The position numbers were made by a program, and so were the translations under genes. From Gadus chalcogrammus (taxonomy: Eukaryota; Chordata; Actinopteri; Gadiformes; Gadidae), in NCBI RefSeq assembly GCF_026213295.1, contig NC_079420.1, positions 4,951,641-5,015,640 on the forward strand: a stretch of 64,000 nt of DNA. The letters are read 5' to 3'. Positions 1 to 13,971 of this stretch are shown here, in pieces. Numbering within the stretch: the first letter of the stretch is position 1; each line of letters opens with the position of its first letter. Below the pieces are notes generated by a model. That model was not told the DNA's origin. It worked only from the letters and a program-made list of their open reading frames with translations, and made no database searches.

Positions 1-949
1 AATAGGTGCTAGTTCAACAGCCGGCAACGACATTCAACTCAATTGTTTCATCATCATTTCTTTTTGAATGGCTGCCTTCAGGGTTTTAGCACTCTGGTCA
101 GGCTCCGGCCTTGATTCTCAACTGCAATTTGAAGTCTCAGTTATGTGTCAGACACGGGATTGCATTAACTCAACCCAGCCATCCCCTGTCTCTTTCAATT
201 TCACGACGAAACATGCATCAATTCAAAGCATTTTTGAAATGTTCATGTAATGTTCACCACAAACGGCGTCCCTATAATGAAATGCAATATTTCAGATTAC
301 TAGCGTTGCCATTTGACAATTGAAGTGAGGTTCTTGTGTAATAGTTTATTAAATGTCACATTCAAAAGAGCAAATGTCCAGCAGTATATCTGGACAACCA
401 CATTTCAGTTGGAAATAAAAAAAGAAATGATATGAAACTCTGCAAACTTCTATTGCTCATTAATTAGCTTCAGGTTGTTGGCCATTTTCCTTTAACCGCC
501 ATTTCTCCTTCTCCATGGGTTATTTATCAGGGAGGAGGTCAGAGACATTACTTTGTCCGTGTATGATAAAGCGCTAAAACATCACGTGTGATCTCTACTT
601 TGCAATAAGTTGAATAGTGTATATATAGATACGTATGCTACCACATGACTTCAACCATTCAGCTATTTAACAACAACACTTCTAAGTACTTCTACTTCTC
701 AGAAGACTGTTAGCACCTGTTCAATTATTCCCATTAATTTCCGTTAGAACATTACATTACCTTTGTAGAACTGCACACACCTTAAATTGCTTTCACCTAA
801 TAAGACAATATATACCTCTTAAGGCAGCATAACAATATATGCATATGATATTTTCAAATTGTATAACCGTTTGAGGCCAAGTCAACCAAACAACAATGAC
901 ACCAATAAAATCCTGTTCAAACAAGCACTTAAAATAATGGATCAGAAAC
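1..949. other. Anonymous AT-rich sequence, no gene seen
   Basis: No open frame here looks like protein, and no splice pattern, repeat array or RNA gene is recognisable. The stretch is AT-rich with short A and T runs. It is probably intergenic or intronic. Confidence 0.6.
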
Positions 950-1025
950 CTGTTGGCCTCATTGCCAGATTCTCAAAAAACATAATTTACTGGGTTTTGA
1001 CAGCTTTCTAAGCTTTTCATTCTTA

Positions 1026-1267
1026 GAACTTATTTTCAAGTGTGTGAACAACCTTGCTCCAGAAGTACTTTGCCAATTGGTAAATAAACGAAACGGTAGA
1101 ATTAGAACTAGGGGTTCAACAAACGGGAAACAACACTCTGACAATCATCCTTCACAGTAATAGGCACTAAACTGTGGAATACATTACCACCGGACATCAA
1201 AACATTGACAGAGCTCAAGGTTTTTAACACACAATGGTTGAAACTGAATAATGCCTGTGAACATTGA
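1026..1267 (+). pseudogene. LINE ORF2 C-terminal remnant
   Basis: Two frames on the plus strand carry the C-terminal signature of non-LTR retrotransposon ORF2 proteins of the CR1/L2/Rex type. From 1029 one frame gives LIFKCVNNLAPEVLCQLVN. From 1172 another gives LWNTLPPDIKTLTELKVFN, followed by a stop TGA at 1265-1267. The two segments are out of phase by two bases and stop codons lie between them, so this is a decayed copy. The family pattern (FK..N.LAP... then WN.LP..I... then L..F) is established for these LINEs. The upstream reverse transcriptase and endonuclease domains are absent, as expected for a 5'-truncated insertion. The exact clade is uncertain. Confidence 0.72.
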
Positions 1268-1295
1268 CCCTCACACACAGTGCACTTGCACGGGC

Positions 1296-1625
<330 letters not shown>

Positions 1626-1659
1626 TATTCAGTCAATTAGCACTTTTATTAGACTGAGG

Positions 1660-1830
1660 CAGTAAATTCATAGACATTATATTAAGGAGCTTGTCGCGGG
1701 GTAGGGATCTTGCTTGAGGATGACCATAGGTACGTTTGTGGGGAAACTGGGGATCAAACCGAACTCCACTGTGGTTGGGAGTCGAACACATTAGCTGCCG
1801 CACAGCAGGATAATATGGATAGCGTCGGGC
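1660..1830 (-). mobile_element. Degenerate tRNA-derived SINE, antisense
   Basis: GATCTTGCTTGAGGATG followed by GGGGATCAAACC and GGTTGGGAGTCGAACAC is the antisense form of a fish tRNA-derived SINE head. GGGGATCAAACC is the reverse complement of a decayed polymerase III B box. At least seven related copies occur in this window. Confidence 0.5.
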
Positions 1831-2853
1831 AGGGAACCCCTGACCCCTATTAAAATGTTGGCATCGTGTTGAAGCCCACCGAAGAGGAGTTGTTGAATAA
1901 TTGAGACCAGACTGGTGCCAGGTTCCCTGCTGGGTGTATGACCCGTGGACTGACACACCTTCTCGGTGAGCTCTGGAGTTTCATGTGCTAAAGGGGGCTA
2001 GTCACTTCGAGATTTTTGTTTCTTTCAATTTTTCTATATAATCGTTTTTTATATCTATACTTGTACAGTGACTAGAATGCCCTCCTAATCTCATTATGCT
2101 AGACTCTTGAAAATCTGTTTTCAGACTAGTATGTCTTCATGTATTTTGTTCCATATAGAGTCAGAGGTTATATTTAAAGCATGCGTATGATGCCGGGGAT
2201 CATTGATCATAGATAATCGTAGCGTCTTGAATACTATTTTCTTTCCTTCAATTGCAATAATCCTGCCATACTCAATTGCAAATACAGAAGTAATAGTTTC
2301 TGTCCTTTCTGGTTGCTTCACTTCCAGGGATTTGAGATACTTCAGAACCTAAACCACTCATTCAGAGTAAGCTAAACCTTGAACCACCAGTGGCTGTTCA
2401 AAACATCGTTCCAGTCATCAGCTGAAAATATATAATAAAGGTATTCAGTATACTTTATTATGATGACACAAAAGGTCACAACTCCACAAAAGGAATTGCA
2501 AGAATGATCAATTGTGAAATTATAGTTCTAGTATAGCGTTGTATGAAATATTTTTTTCACAACAATTGCACAAATTTTCAATGTATACTAAGGGGAATGA
2601 AGTTATTAAAATACAAAAGCTACAATCTATGTCGCAATACTGAATGTTTGAATGAGGCATGGCAACATTGAAGGTGAAATAAAGCAACAAATTGTGTTGG
2701 AGAGAGAGAAGTTCATAAGTCCATGTCAATAATCTATCTGTACCATTCTGCTGAAGTGCATCAACACAAGAACTGTTGCTAAAAGGGTCATGTTTCCTAA
2801 TTACACCGTTTCAGGATCGTACACAAGAGATTTACTTGTCCCTCCTTAAATTT
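1831..2853. other. Anonymous sequence, no gene seen
   Basis: AT-rich DNA without a protein-like frame, tandem array or recognised repeat. Confidence 0.55.
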
Positions 2854-3183
2854 AGGCCTAATCCCATTTCTACCCCTAAAGGCCGATACATACCTCCGGA
2901 TACGGACAGTTTCGTCCGGTCCCGGAGGTGTTTCGTCCGTAAATGGGTCCGTCGCCTCTGAGCTTACGAATCCAGAGTCCGTATGATGAGCTGAATTAAG
3001 GATTTAAGGTTATTTGGCAAAACATGAACAAGAATGTAACTTGAAAAATGTTGTTAACCAACATCTCTCCGTCCAGAGTCCGGACAAAACTGTCCGTATC
3101 CGGAGGTATGTATCGGCCTTTACCCCTTCCCCTTCCCCCTCCCCCTTGTTTTGAAGGGGTAAGGGGTAGAAATGGGATAGGCC
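2854..3183. mobile_element. Outer hairpin MITE, interrupted by a second element
   Basis: The left arm GGCCTAATCCCATTTCTACC (2855 on) is matched by the right arm GGTAGAAATGGGATAGGCC ending near 3182, allowing a one-base difference. Pyrimidine-rich sequence and AAGGGGTAAGGGG lie between. The pairing arms suggest a foldback MITE. A second palindromic element (2879-3120) sits inside it. Confidence 0.6.
2879..3120. mobile_element. Inner palindromic MITE with TA flanks
   Basis: The ends are near-perfect inverted repeats of about 42 bp: the left begins AAGGCCGATACATACCTCCG and the right ends CGGAGGTATGTATCGGCCTT. The element is flanked by TA on both sides (2877-2878 and 3121-3122), which fits a TA target duplication as made by Tc1/mariner-type transposases. 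It is 242 bp and has no coding capacity, so it would depend on a transposase made elsewhere. Superfamily is inferred only from the TA flanks. Confidence 0.7.
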
Positions 3184-3610
3184 CAATCCCATTTCCCAAT
3201 CCCTTAGCCTGCCCAGAGCCGTGGCTGTCTTCTGCTCAAAGTGCAGGCTATCACTTTATGTGTCACTCAAAAAACGTTGGCAGGAGGATCGTGTGCGCCG
3301 TCCGATCTTTCCATTTATATAACATGACGGTCCACGAGCACACACCGATAATCTGCCTTGGCCAATCTACAGCTGTGGACTGACAAGTTAGAGTGATGAT
3401 GAATCTCTCTTCCCGGGAAAGAGTCTGCAGAATATTCATAATATTCAACGGTTTGCCGGTTTTAATGGAATCCCAGTGACTGAATCCTGTGGGGGGGGGG
3501 CTGTGTTTGGGCCCCGGGGCTGCTGAGACAAGAGGAGGAAGGAGAAACGCCTTTAAAAATGAATGAACTTGAAAACGAGAAGGTTAACATGATTCATGTC
3601 GAAACCTTTT

Positions 3611-3626
3611 GGGGGGGGGGGGGGGG
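3611..3626. repeat. G16 homopolymer
   Basis: Sixteen consecutive G residues on the plus strand. A G10 run lies at 3491-3500. Confidence 0.97.
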
Positions 3627-3793
3627 ATTGAGGGGAGAGGGGAGAGCTCATTGCAATGATGAGCGTCTCTTCTGGAATTCATTTGTTCAACGTCACATTC
3701 AGCCACGGCGACTGAATGACATTCATCTTCATTGTTCATCGTTTGTCTATTGTCTTCCAATCCACGGGTGACAGGAGTCGCTGTGCACCATAT

Positions 3794-3795
<2 letters not shown>

Positions 3796-3881
<86 letters not shown>
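3796..3881. repeat. (CA)43 microsatellite
   Basis: Uninterrupted CA repeat followed by degenerate CACACTGTC words to about 3930. Confidence 0.97.
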
Positions 3882-3885
<4 letters not shown>

Positions 3886-3930
3886 CACTCAGACTGTCAC
3901 ACACACACTGTCTGACATACACACTGTCAC

Positions 3931-4968
3931 ATGACTAGCCGCGACACAGTGTAATGATGGTGAGTTGTCAGCAATGCATTCAACAGCCATGCCACTATGT
4001 GGGTATTTCTGTACACACACGCTTCAAAGACCAAAGGGTGTCATTTTGGTTGGTAAGTGGAATAATTGTGGCAAAAGAAAATCAGGAATTGTGAGAGTGA
4101 CTTCAATGTTAGGCCCAGACAACTGTAATGACTTTATAATGGCAACATAACGTTAGTGAATGCCTGTCAAGGTTTTTATAAAAATAAGTGTTTCTGTTGG
4201 TGAGTTTCATGTTATTTTAGGATTTGTCCCATAAATCAGAGTTGTTTGACTTTAGATTTACATGTAAGGTCTGACGGACGACGAGTTCAAATTCAGGGGA
4301 ACATTAAACTTTATTTTGCCTCAAATTAATTTCAACAACCCATGTTCCTGGGGGCGGGGATCTGTAGATGGGCACTACATGAATTGGGTCCCTTCTGGAA
4401 ACAACCTGTCTGGCGGAACTTGGCCAACAGTGAAGGCAAAGTCGGCCAGCACTGGTTAACTAAAGTCTCCCCAAAGCTGGTGGGAAGAGAAGCTAAAACA
4501 CTGCATAACTCCGTCACTCCAACTTTGGTTTCCAGCCCAGACGGTATCCAATTCCGCTTCGGAAGTTTGTCTACAGTGTTGTCGAACTTTTAGAATTATG
4601 ATTATTTTAGGATAATTACAAAACACAAAACACAAAAAAGCACTGTTTTGCTCTTACACAAAAAACGAATAAAACAGTGTGTGACACAAAAAAATATGCT
4701 TTTAAACATGTTTATACTAATAAGGGTGAGCACCACTATCTGTATTTATATGAAACATATTTTTTTATAATTATTTTATATTTTTAGTTTTTTTGTATTT
4801 TGGTGAAAATTGTCAAGTGATCAGTTTATCAGATAAAAAGTATGGCTTAATAAAAAGTATGAGAAAAATGACATTGTTGTGTAAACATTATCGAGATTAT
4901 GAAGATCATGGTGAGATTACGATGGCAAAAACAAGATCAAAATCAATGGATGTAAGAAAAATGCCTTT
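3931..4968. other. Anonymous sequence, AT-rich from 4590
   Basis: No supported gene. The open frame at 4342-4593 is short and shows no recognised motif. From 4590 to 4920 the sequence is strongly A+T rich with poly-A and poly-T runs. Confidence 0.5.
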
Positions 4969-5601
4969 GCCACTAATGGCGCATCTCCACCAGAGGGTGC
5001 GGGTCGGTTCGGTGCGGCTTGGAGTAGTGAAGGTGCGGTTCGGCGCAGCTCGGTTACGGCTCGCGTTTGCACCGACGACAGTACCCTTATGGTAGGGGGG
5101 GTTTAAGCTGGATGGCGATAGGCGTGGCAGCTATGTTAGCATCGTGACCTCATAGCAGCCTGACACAGTGTAGCCTGCTAATAAGTCCAAAGAAAAAGAA
5201 GAACGCGCACAATGAACAAAAAGCAACAATGTAGTCCGTCCAAGAAAAACTTTTGCGGGACATTTCTTCAATAAACTAAGCTTTCACCGTTGTCGAGAAA
5301 TACCTTGATGGTAATGTGTTTGTTTGTTATTATCCCCCTGTAGCACGGAAGTCCGATTCTGTCGACCAATCAATGGAAGACGTGTGTAGATCGAACTAGC
5401 CGGCACCCTTTCAGGCCCCCCGTACCCCAACGGAGGAGTACTGCAAGATGAGTATGGCTAAATACGGCTCAGTCCGGGTCGCGCCCACTTTACGGCTCAG
5501 TCCGGGTCACGCCCACTTTTGGCGGTGGAAACGCGATCCGTGCCGCACCTTTGCGAACTGAGCCGACCCGCACCCTCCGGTGGAAACGCACAATAATGGC
5601 C
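4969..5601. mobile_element. Terminal-inverted-repeat DNA element, non-autonomous
   Basis: The left end GCCACTAATGGCGCATCTCC continues into CACCAGAGGGTGCGGGTCGG. The right end CCGACCCGCACCCTCCGGTGG followed by AAACGCACAATAATGGC is its imperfect reverse complement, so the arms pair over about 40 bp. The interior is GC-rich with no transposase-like frame. A 28-bp direct duplication lies at 5463-5518. This is the structure of a non-autonomous DNA transposon. The target duplication is not clear. Confidence 0.65.
5463..5518. repeat. 28-bp tandem duplication
   Basis: Two adjacent copies of a unit beginning TACGGCTCAGTCCGGGTC, at 5463 and 5491, differing at one base. It lies inside the TIR element. 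Confidence 0.85.
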
Positions 5602-6484
5602 TCCTCATGGTTCTTTTCACTCTAGTACAGTTTGGATACCTGAGATGTCTGACAAGGCCACACCATTGGTTACATGTAAGAACTGCAGCCTGAGACGTTG
5701 AAGGCAAAGGTTAGGTGCTTCAGCGCATGCTCAATGTCACTGTGGGACCCCGGGAAGAAGGACAAACACTCTCTGCAAATAGCAGCGACCCAACCCCTTT
5801 GGTCACCACACTGAGCACTTTGCATCTCGATGGCACATAAGTATCCTACACATGAATGTCAAGAACGGAAGTGTAGTGTTGAAGGAGAACCCTTATGTCA
5901 ACATGGTGGTCTCTCCTCCCAGCCACCCGTGCTACCATGCGGTCACTTAAGAGAGGCTTTTATCCATTTTCAATTTACAGTCCCTTTACTATTCAGATAA
6001 ATGTGAATAAGGGAAAGTACTCAGGTTAGGATCTGGACATAGAGAACTACACCTCCTGCCTTAATGTATTCCCAGGGTCGTCCTCTTAAGATTTCTGCCA
6101 ATCCCAAAGAACCTGTGTAAACTGGATCAGTAGACTTCCTTGACTGGTAAAGAGCTGGTCCACTGGTACATCGCCAGGATGCAGTACACAACATGGCACC
6201 CACCATTCCTGTGGTTACTTAATCTTCTTTAAATTTATTTAAATATATACTCACCACCCTACCCCCACTTCCTACGTGCAATAACGCTGCTACATGTGGT
6301 TATACAGTATGGTTGCACTGCTGAATTCAATTTAATTTAATATGTATATATATTTTTAAATTTTAAATTTGAATCACTATCTACTGTGGTGCTCTCTGAA
6401 ATGCAATGCACAACATGCAATTTGTCCTTATCTTAATTTTTAAAACTATTTATATTTTTTATTATTACTATTTATTGTGCTGCG

Positions 6485-6485
<1 letters not shown>
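5602..6485. other. Anonymous sequence, no gene seen
   Basis: No protein-like frame or recognised repeat. The last 200 bp are A+T rich. Confidence 0.5.
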
Positions 6486-6540
<55 letters not shown>

Positions 6541-6603
6541 CTCTCTCCCTCTCTCTCTCTCTCTCTCGATCTCTCTCTCTCTCTCTCTCTCCTCTCTCCT
6601 CTC

Positions 6604-6643
<40 letters not shown>

Positions 6644-6656
6644 GATCTCTCTCTTT
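6486..6656. repeat. (CT)n array with CGAT and CCT interruptions
   Basis: Nearly pure CT repeat of about 170 bp, broken by CGAT (three times) and CCTCTC words. The Ser/Leu and Arg/Glu frames across it are simple-repeat translations, not genes. Confidence 0.95.
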
Positions 6657-6934
6657 GTATTAATACTGTACTTGACTTGTTTGAACTGTCTGGTTTATGC
6701 ACAAATGGCGAATCAAAAACTTTGAACTTTGAACTTTTCAACTTTGAACTTAATAATCAAACTCCCGACCTGGGATACCATTCCAATGGGATATCATGAC
6801 CAGAAATCCACACTAGGTAATAGAGGCTTCCCAAGACTACGTCACCTACCTTGTCTTATCTGTCATTGTAGTGCAGGAGAGAACCAGTAAAGAAACATGC
6901 TGTCACCAAACTGCTCTATGGGTGCCAGGACTGG

Positions 6935-7085
6935 AGAAGCATAGTGTGGTTAAGGTTTTGACTCCCCGCCGAATGGTTTCCGGTTCGAACGATTGTCCTC
7001 AATCAACCTATTTGCACAGGCATCTTTGCACAGGCGACTAAGTCTGCAATTGCTTAGAGCCAGGTCTGCGCATAATTTGAACAAA
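6935..7085 (+). mobile_element. tRNA-derived SINE remnant
   Basis: GTGTGGTTAAGGTTTTGACTC resembles a decayed polymerase III A-box region, and CGGTTCGAACG at 6981 is a B-box-like element 30 to 40 bp downstream. There is no cloverleaf, so it is a SINE remnant and not a tRNA gene. Confidence 0.45.
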
Positions 7086-8836
<1,751 letters not shown>

Positions 8837-9776
8837 GTGTCTCTATCTATGCTTCTGGCTGATGATGGCCTCCATGAGTACATCGTACTTGATGGGCTTT
8901 GAGTCTTCAACCTTTATCATGCACTTTTTCCCATTTACCAGAGGTGTGTATGTATAGATGACAGCCCATTCCCACCAGGAACTGAATAAATCACCAAGAC
9001 ACAAAAGTTTGAGTTACCACGTTTTATATTATATATCATTATTACAGCGATCTCTCTTAGTGCCTCTACAAGGCCAGGAAATTGATTGGAAACAGTTCTA
9101 AGAATATTACCCAATTCTTTAGACATAATTGTTAGCTATTAAGTCATTCATTTGACTTACCGAAATCTCTTTCATTATTTCTTGCATTGATTTGTATTCA
9201 CAGAAAGAAAAGTTAGCGATCTGAAAATGTCTATCAGGGTTTTAGACAGTAACCCCCCCCCCCCATACTCCGATCACACAACTGTATCGGGTCATTCTAC
9301 TGTTCTCACCAAGGTTCTCTGCAGGCGGCAGGGCGATATTGATTTTGAGAATTAAGGAAATGCCAACCATCTTGGCAGGGGGTTAAAAACGATGAGACGC
9401 TCTGACTACACCCACGTCGGCTCTGCTCATGTAAACACTAATGTGGTTTGTGTTTTCGTGGCCAAGGTCAAATATTTGCCCTGTAAATTGACATTTAAGT
9501 GTGTTAGCTCTTCAAAAAAAACTCTGGCTCAGCTTGTGCAAAGAATATTTCCCTCAAACCCGTAGTCCTGATGCTCAGCCCTAGCCATAGAAAGGTTAGA
9601 CACATTTTTCTCTGCTGCTGGGAAGGAACCGCGGTAGACGACAACTGACTTCATTCCTTAATCTCCCATCAGGACTGGCTTTTCTAATGAGAAGCTGTTC
9701 AATGGAACTTGAACGTTAATCAGGAATCAAGAGACTTAGGAAAGCTGAATCCTTGTATATTTAATGAAGCCCCCTT
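8837..9776. other. Anonymous sequence, no gene seen
   Basis: No protein-like frame. Contains a C12 run at 9253-9264. Confidence 0.5.
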
Positions 9777-10010
9777 CTTTGTCTGTCTGTCTCTAGATCT
9801 CCCTTGCTCTCTCTCTGCCTCTGTCTCTCTGCCTCTCTTTCCGCCTCTTTCTGTCTGCCTCTGCTTCTCTCTGCCTCTGTCTCTCTCTGCCACTGCCTCT
9901 TTCACTGCCTCTCTCTCTACCTCTTTCTCTGCCTCTCTTCCTCTTTCTCTGCCTCTCTCTGCCTCTCTTTCTGCGTCTCTGTCGCTCTGCCTCTCGGTGC
10001 CTCTCTGCTG
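9777..10010. repeat. Degenerate CTCTGC/TCTG pyrimidine repeat
   Basis: About 230 bp of imperfect CTCTGCCTCTGTCTCT-like repeats, an older diverged CT array. All strong open frames over it are repeat translations. Confidence 0.9.
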
Positions 10011-10321
10011 TTTAGTGACGTGGAAGAGCCATCATGGTGGCTTGGTCTCTGATGGCAGCCAGCTGATGAGGAAGCAGGAAAAGTGGTCTTGATTGGTTAA
10101 AAGGGGACACACATCCCCCTGTAACGAGATATTACACATCGCTAAAAGCATTGTCAGTGACTGTGAGGGCACAAAGTGTGTTCTAAACGCCATTTTAGTC
10201 AAATGTTGAAAATACATAACATACACACAATTGCTGATATGTCAGCTGTACCAAACCAGTGTATGTATGTATGGGGTATGGCTAGTTTGAAGGTTGTTTT
10301 AATGGGGATTAGGCGGAGAGT

Positions 10322-11497
10322 TTAAAGGAGACATATTATGGTGTTTTCCCAAACAAGTAAACATAGTATTTGAGTTCCTGAAAACATGTTATTGAAGCTG
10401 TTTTTCTGGATATAGCTTTTAGGAAAGAAAAAAATCTTGCTTACCGCTATTTACCCTCTGTTTCAGTCACTTCAGAATGTGCCGTTTCTTGTGATAGTAG
10501 CTTTAATGCAAATAAGCTGCTGCCCATTGACCAATGAGCTGTCAGACTGAACCACAGCATGAAGGAGATGGGAGTTTGCGGACTCCTGGAATTCTATATC
10601 TATATAATATAATAATAATAATAATAATATTAATATTATGTATGGGTATTTATATAATATTATATCTAATATCACAGCCAAAAGCTATGTGTGCCTCGGT
10701 TGATATTATGAATCATAAAGACTGCTTCTGACGTCTCTGGTACTTCCACAACAAGTAAAGACTCGTTGTGGGGGATATCTCGGCCATGGTTGAGAAGAAT
10801 GGGGGGAAAGGAACTTTGGCCTTGACTCTCTGAAGTCCATGAACCGCGACATGGAGGAGAAAGGGATTCTACTCTGGGAGCTGAGCTGCCGGACTGCCGC
10901 CGAGCTCCCCCCGCCGGACCTGCCAGCTTCGGCGGCAGTTCAGTTCCCGGTGTACACCACCGGAGCTGCCGGACTTGGCGGCAGCTGGACGGCTTCGACG
11001 GCGGCCGGACTGCCGCTGAAGCCTCGGCGGCAGTCCGGCGAGGGTAGCTCGGCGGTAGTCCGGCAGCTCAGCTCCGGTAGTACAATCTCTTTCTCCTTCA
11101 TGTCTCCTTCCCGGACTACCGCCGAAGCTTCGGCAGGGGTAGCTCGGCGGCAGTCCGGCAGAGAAGGGGATTGTACTCTCGGAGCTGAGCTGCCGGGCTG
11201 CAACCGAGTTACCCCCGCCGGTGCTGCTCGTCCGCTGGTCCACAAAATCGTATCTATGCTCTGATTGGAGGGGAGTGGGGAAATGGGAGGTAATATTCAA
11301 GTGTGCCCCTTTCCTACGTAGGAGGGGGCGCCGGAACTGACTTGCTCGTTTGTTAACTGTAGGCGGGATACTTTCAGAAATGCATATCTCACTCAAAAAA
11401 AATCATGTACAGACTTTTTTTAATGTTTGTATGCGTGTGGGATCACCAGAGACCAAATCCCAGGAAAAGTGTTGTTTTCATAATATGTCCCCTCTAA
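10322..11497. mobile_element. Non-autonomous DNA element with TTAA-type ends
   Basis: The left end reads TTAAAGGAGACATATTATG from 10322. The right end, CATAATATGTCCCCTCTAA, closes at 11497 and is its reverse complement with two mismatches. The ends fit a TTAA target with a terminal repeat of about 15 bp, as in piggyBac-like MITEs, but this is an inference. No transposase frame is visible. The interior contains an ATT-rich patch near 10605 and the GC-rich repeat block at 10849-11245. Confidence 0.6.
10849..11245. repeat. GC-rich block: one unit in three copies, the middle one inverted
   Basis: A unit containing GAGCTGAGCTGCCGGACTGC occurs forward from about 10850, inverted (as GCAGTCCGGC, CAGCTCAGCTCC and then TTTCTCCTTCATG) at about 11030-11105, and forward again from about 11160. 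Each copy has an adjoining GAAGGGATTCTACTC-like piece. The reading frames up to 175 codons across it are side effects of this composition and orientation, so they are not annotated as genes. Confidence 0.75.
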
Positions 11498-13014
11498 CAG
11501 TTCAGTTTATTTAGTAATAGCTGTGTTGTAAAGCAGATGCACCATACGACCCTCCAGACTTTTGAAGAACATGTGCTTTTCTCTAGAATAAAAGGGAATA
11601 CTCGATATAAATGACTCCGCTTCACACTAAAGAGCAACACAATTGAAAACAGGCATGATTACATGTTAGATAATATATTTATTTTGTGTCAGTGGCAACG
11701 ACACACGATTTTTCTTATTTGGTAATATGTCTTAAATGAGCCTCAACATACTAATTTAAGCCTTTTTTTCCATACCCGTATGTTATCGTTCTAATTCCTG
11801 TGCTTAATACATTATTTTTGTCAATGCATATATGATGCTGTATCCCGGGAGATCTATGGAGCATGGAGAATCCTTCCTTTAGTGATGCTAAGGATTTATA
11901 CGCGTTTATTAATCTCGCCAGCCTTTTTTTCGTAATCGAGACCTCACAATGAACTATTGATTATGTCTTTCGTATAAAACAGTTTAGACAACACTATAGT
12001 CACCGTTTTATGTACGTCCCAATCAGGTTTGTCCCCAGGAGTTTGGGATGGGGAAAATTGGGAGGAGTTAGTGTGAGTTCCTTATCATATTAAATTGCAA
12101 CGTTAAGGCAAACTTGGTTGCACTACATTGTATATGCCTTATTAGTTGAAAATGTTTGAGGGTACAATAATGTATCAATTTGGCTGTAGAAAGAGTGTAA
12201 ATTTTAACGTTAACTTTAATGGCAAGTGATAAAACTAATTTGTGATGTCATTATTTGCCAATAGTCAAACATCGTTACTTCTTCCGGAATGCAAACAAAT
12301 GCTTATCATTCCTGTTGGGAATCTTTTCAAAACTTTGCACCTCGAAAGTTTTTGGGACTTTGATGATAGTTTTGCTACTTGCTAGTTTACCCCCAGTCGG
12401 CTTTGGAGACTATATTTCTCCCTGGGAGAAATAAACCTAATTGATTGCTTTTGTGTACCAGTTGAAGCCAACGAAGCTTAGCTCCGGAAAGAGTCCTTTG
12501 GATGTTTCTATTTTCTTTTCTTTGTTTTTTCCCCAAATCCCGCAATGGAAAGACAAACAAAAAAAGGGAAACAAAGAAAGAAAGAAATCAATGGACTTTC
12601 TTTGGCAGCTTTGAGAGGTGCTTAGCATCACAGAGTGCTTGCCTGAGGTGAACATCCCAGAGTGCATTAGCGCATTGCTCCGTTGCTCCTGTTCACATCC
12701 ACAAGCTGTTTCAGAACCCATCTGATGTGAAGTACACACACCAACAAGTCTGTGTGCGTGTGTATATGGGGGGGGGGGGTTCAACAGTGATCGTCACAAG
12801 GGTAAACAGCTTTCCTGGGCCCTCTCTGTTTCGCCGCCAATGTAGCATCCCTCTTCTCACCGTTGAGTATCCATATATACATGCAGTGGTAATTTAGTTG
12901 TCAAGGGTGCTTCATTCAAATCCAAAAATCATGAACGGTCATGAAACCCTGTGAACACCTAGGGGATGCAGTGCTCTGCTTTCGTTTGAATCCTCAGGTC
13001 TGTGAGCTAAGAGA
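11498..13014. other. Anonymous sequence, no gene seen
   Basis: No supported gene. Contains a G12 run at 12768-12779. The minus-strand frame at 12437-12784 has no recognised motif. Confidence 0.5.
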
Positions 13015-13205
13015 AGGTAAATGCAGTTGTAAGGTGATGGACTGGCGATCAAAGGGTGCGGGGTTTCGATCCCTGGGGTTGTTTACAGCCTACCAATAGG
13101 CGTACTAGAGCGAGACGCCTAACCCCTCTTCCTGCTCCTTAATGTCATGCGTCTCAATACACTGTATGTCACTTTGAATGAAAGCTTCTGAATGACTGAA
13201 TAGTA
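13015..13205 (+). mobile_element. tRNA-derived SINE with fish-type tail
   Basis: The B-box-like GGGTTTCGATCCC is at 13061-13073, and the tail TGTCACTTTGAATGAAAGC, then TTCTGAATGACTGAA, ends near 13200. The tail matches the fish SINE tail pattern (GTCGCTTTGGATAAAAGCG then TCTGCTAAATGA) with substitutions. An old sense-strand copy. Confidence 0.7.
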
Positions 13206-13971
13206 AACGGTAGTATACTGTATGTACTCCTGTCACGGGCTAAACATAGCAATTTAGTGATGTCAATTAACTTTCGGCAGATGTAGACGTCAACAAGCAA
13301 ATGGACAGATGTGTACCCACTCATCGCTGTGTTGATATTAAATGAACACAGAGAGAGGTTCCAAACTTTCCTTCGTTGAATTTTGTGCAGGCGAATCCCA
13401 GAGTGGAGCCTCCAGGATTTGGAGGACCCGAGAACCACCAGGAGGGAGGATGGGAACCGCGGAAAGCACTCTGTAGCAGCTGTCTCTATCTCGGCTTGCG
13501 TTTGCCCTGAAGGGCGTTGAGGCCCATAGTGAAGCCAGGGCCTCTGGTCGTTGAGCGGTAATGAGCGCTCGGGAGCGCCAGAGCCGCGGGACAGGTAATC
13601 CTGGAGGAATTTATTGGATGCCTTGCAGGATGACCCCCAGGCAGGATCAACCGTTCATCACCTTTACGACGGGGGCTAAGGCTAGGGGGGGAAGACTAAT
13701 AGGGCAGGGTTGTGATTAACTTAAAGCTTTTTGATTTTATCGGGGCTCTGCACTGTCTTTATCGGGCGTTGGCGTGTGGTGTCACAATGCCACAAAGAGA
13801 ACCTTCGGTACGGCTGCAATTAGAGGGAAAAAATATATAATTTCAAGTCAAAATATCTTGTGCAGTGAAGTGTTGTGACATCGGTTTCATCGGCAGCCCT
13901 GGTTCACCTCTACGCTTTTAATTTGGACATTAATTTGACTTTCATTATTTAAAATATGGTTTTAACAAAAG
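13206..13971. other. Non-repetitive, GC-rich in 13480-13690
   Basis: No gene or repeat recognised. The segment 13480-13690 is GC-rich, low in repeats and compositionally unlike its AT-rich neighbours. It is a candidate for a conserved noncoding element, which cannot be judged without an alignment. Confidence 0.3.

Noticed and set aside
6406..6741. Ser/Leu-rich and Arg/Glu-rich frames
   Set aside because: Translations of the CT array; the same applies near 8700, 44400, 51900 and 59550.
10839..11396. Frames of 141 and 175 codons in the GC-rich block
   Set aside because: Both strands are open because of the inverted GC-rich units; no conserved domain pattern.
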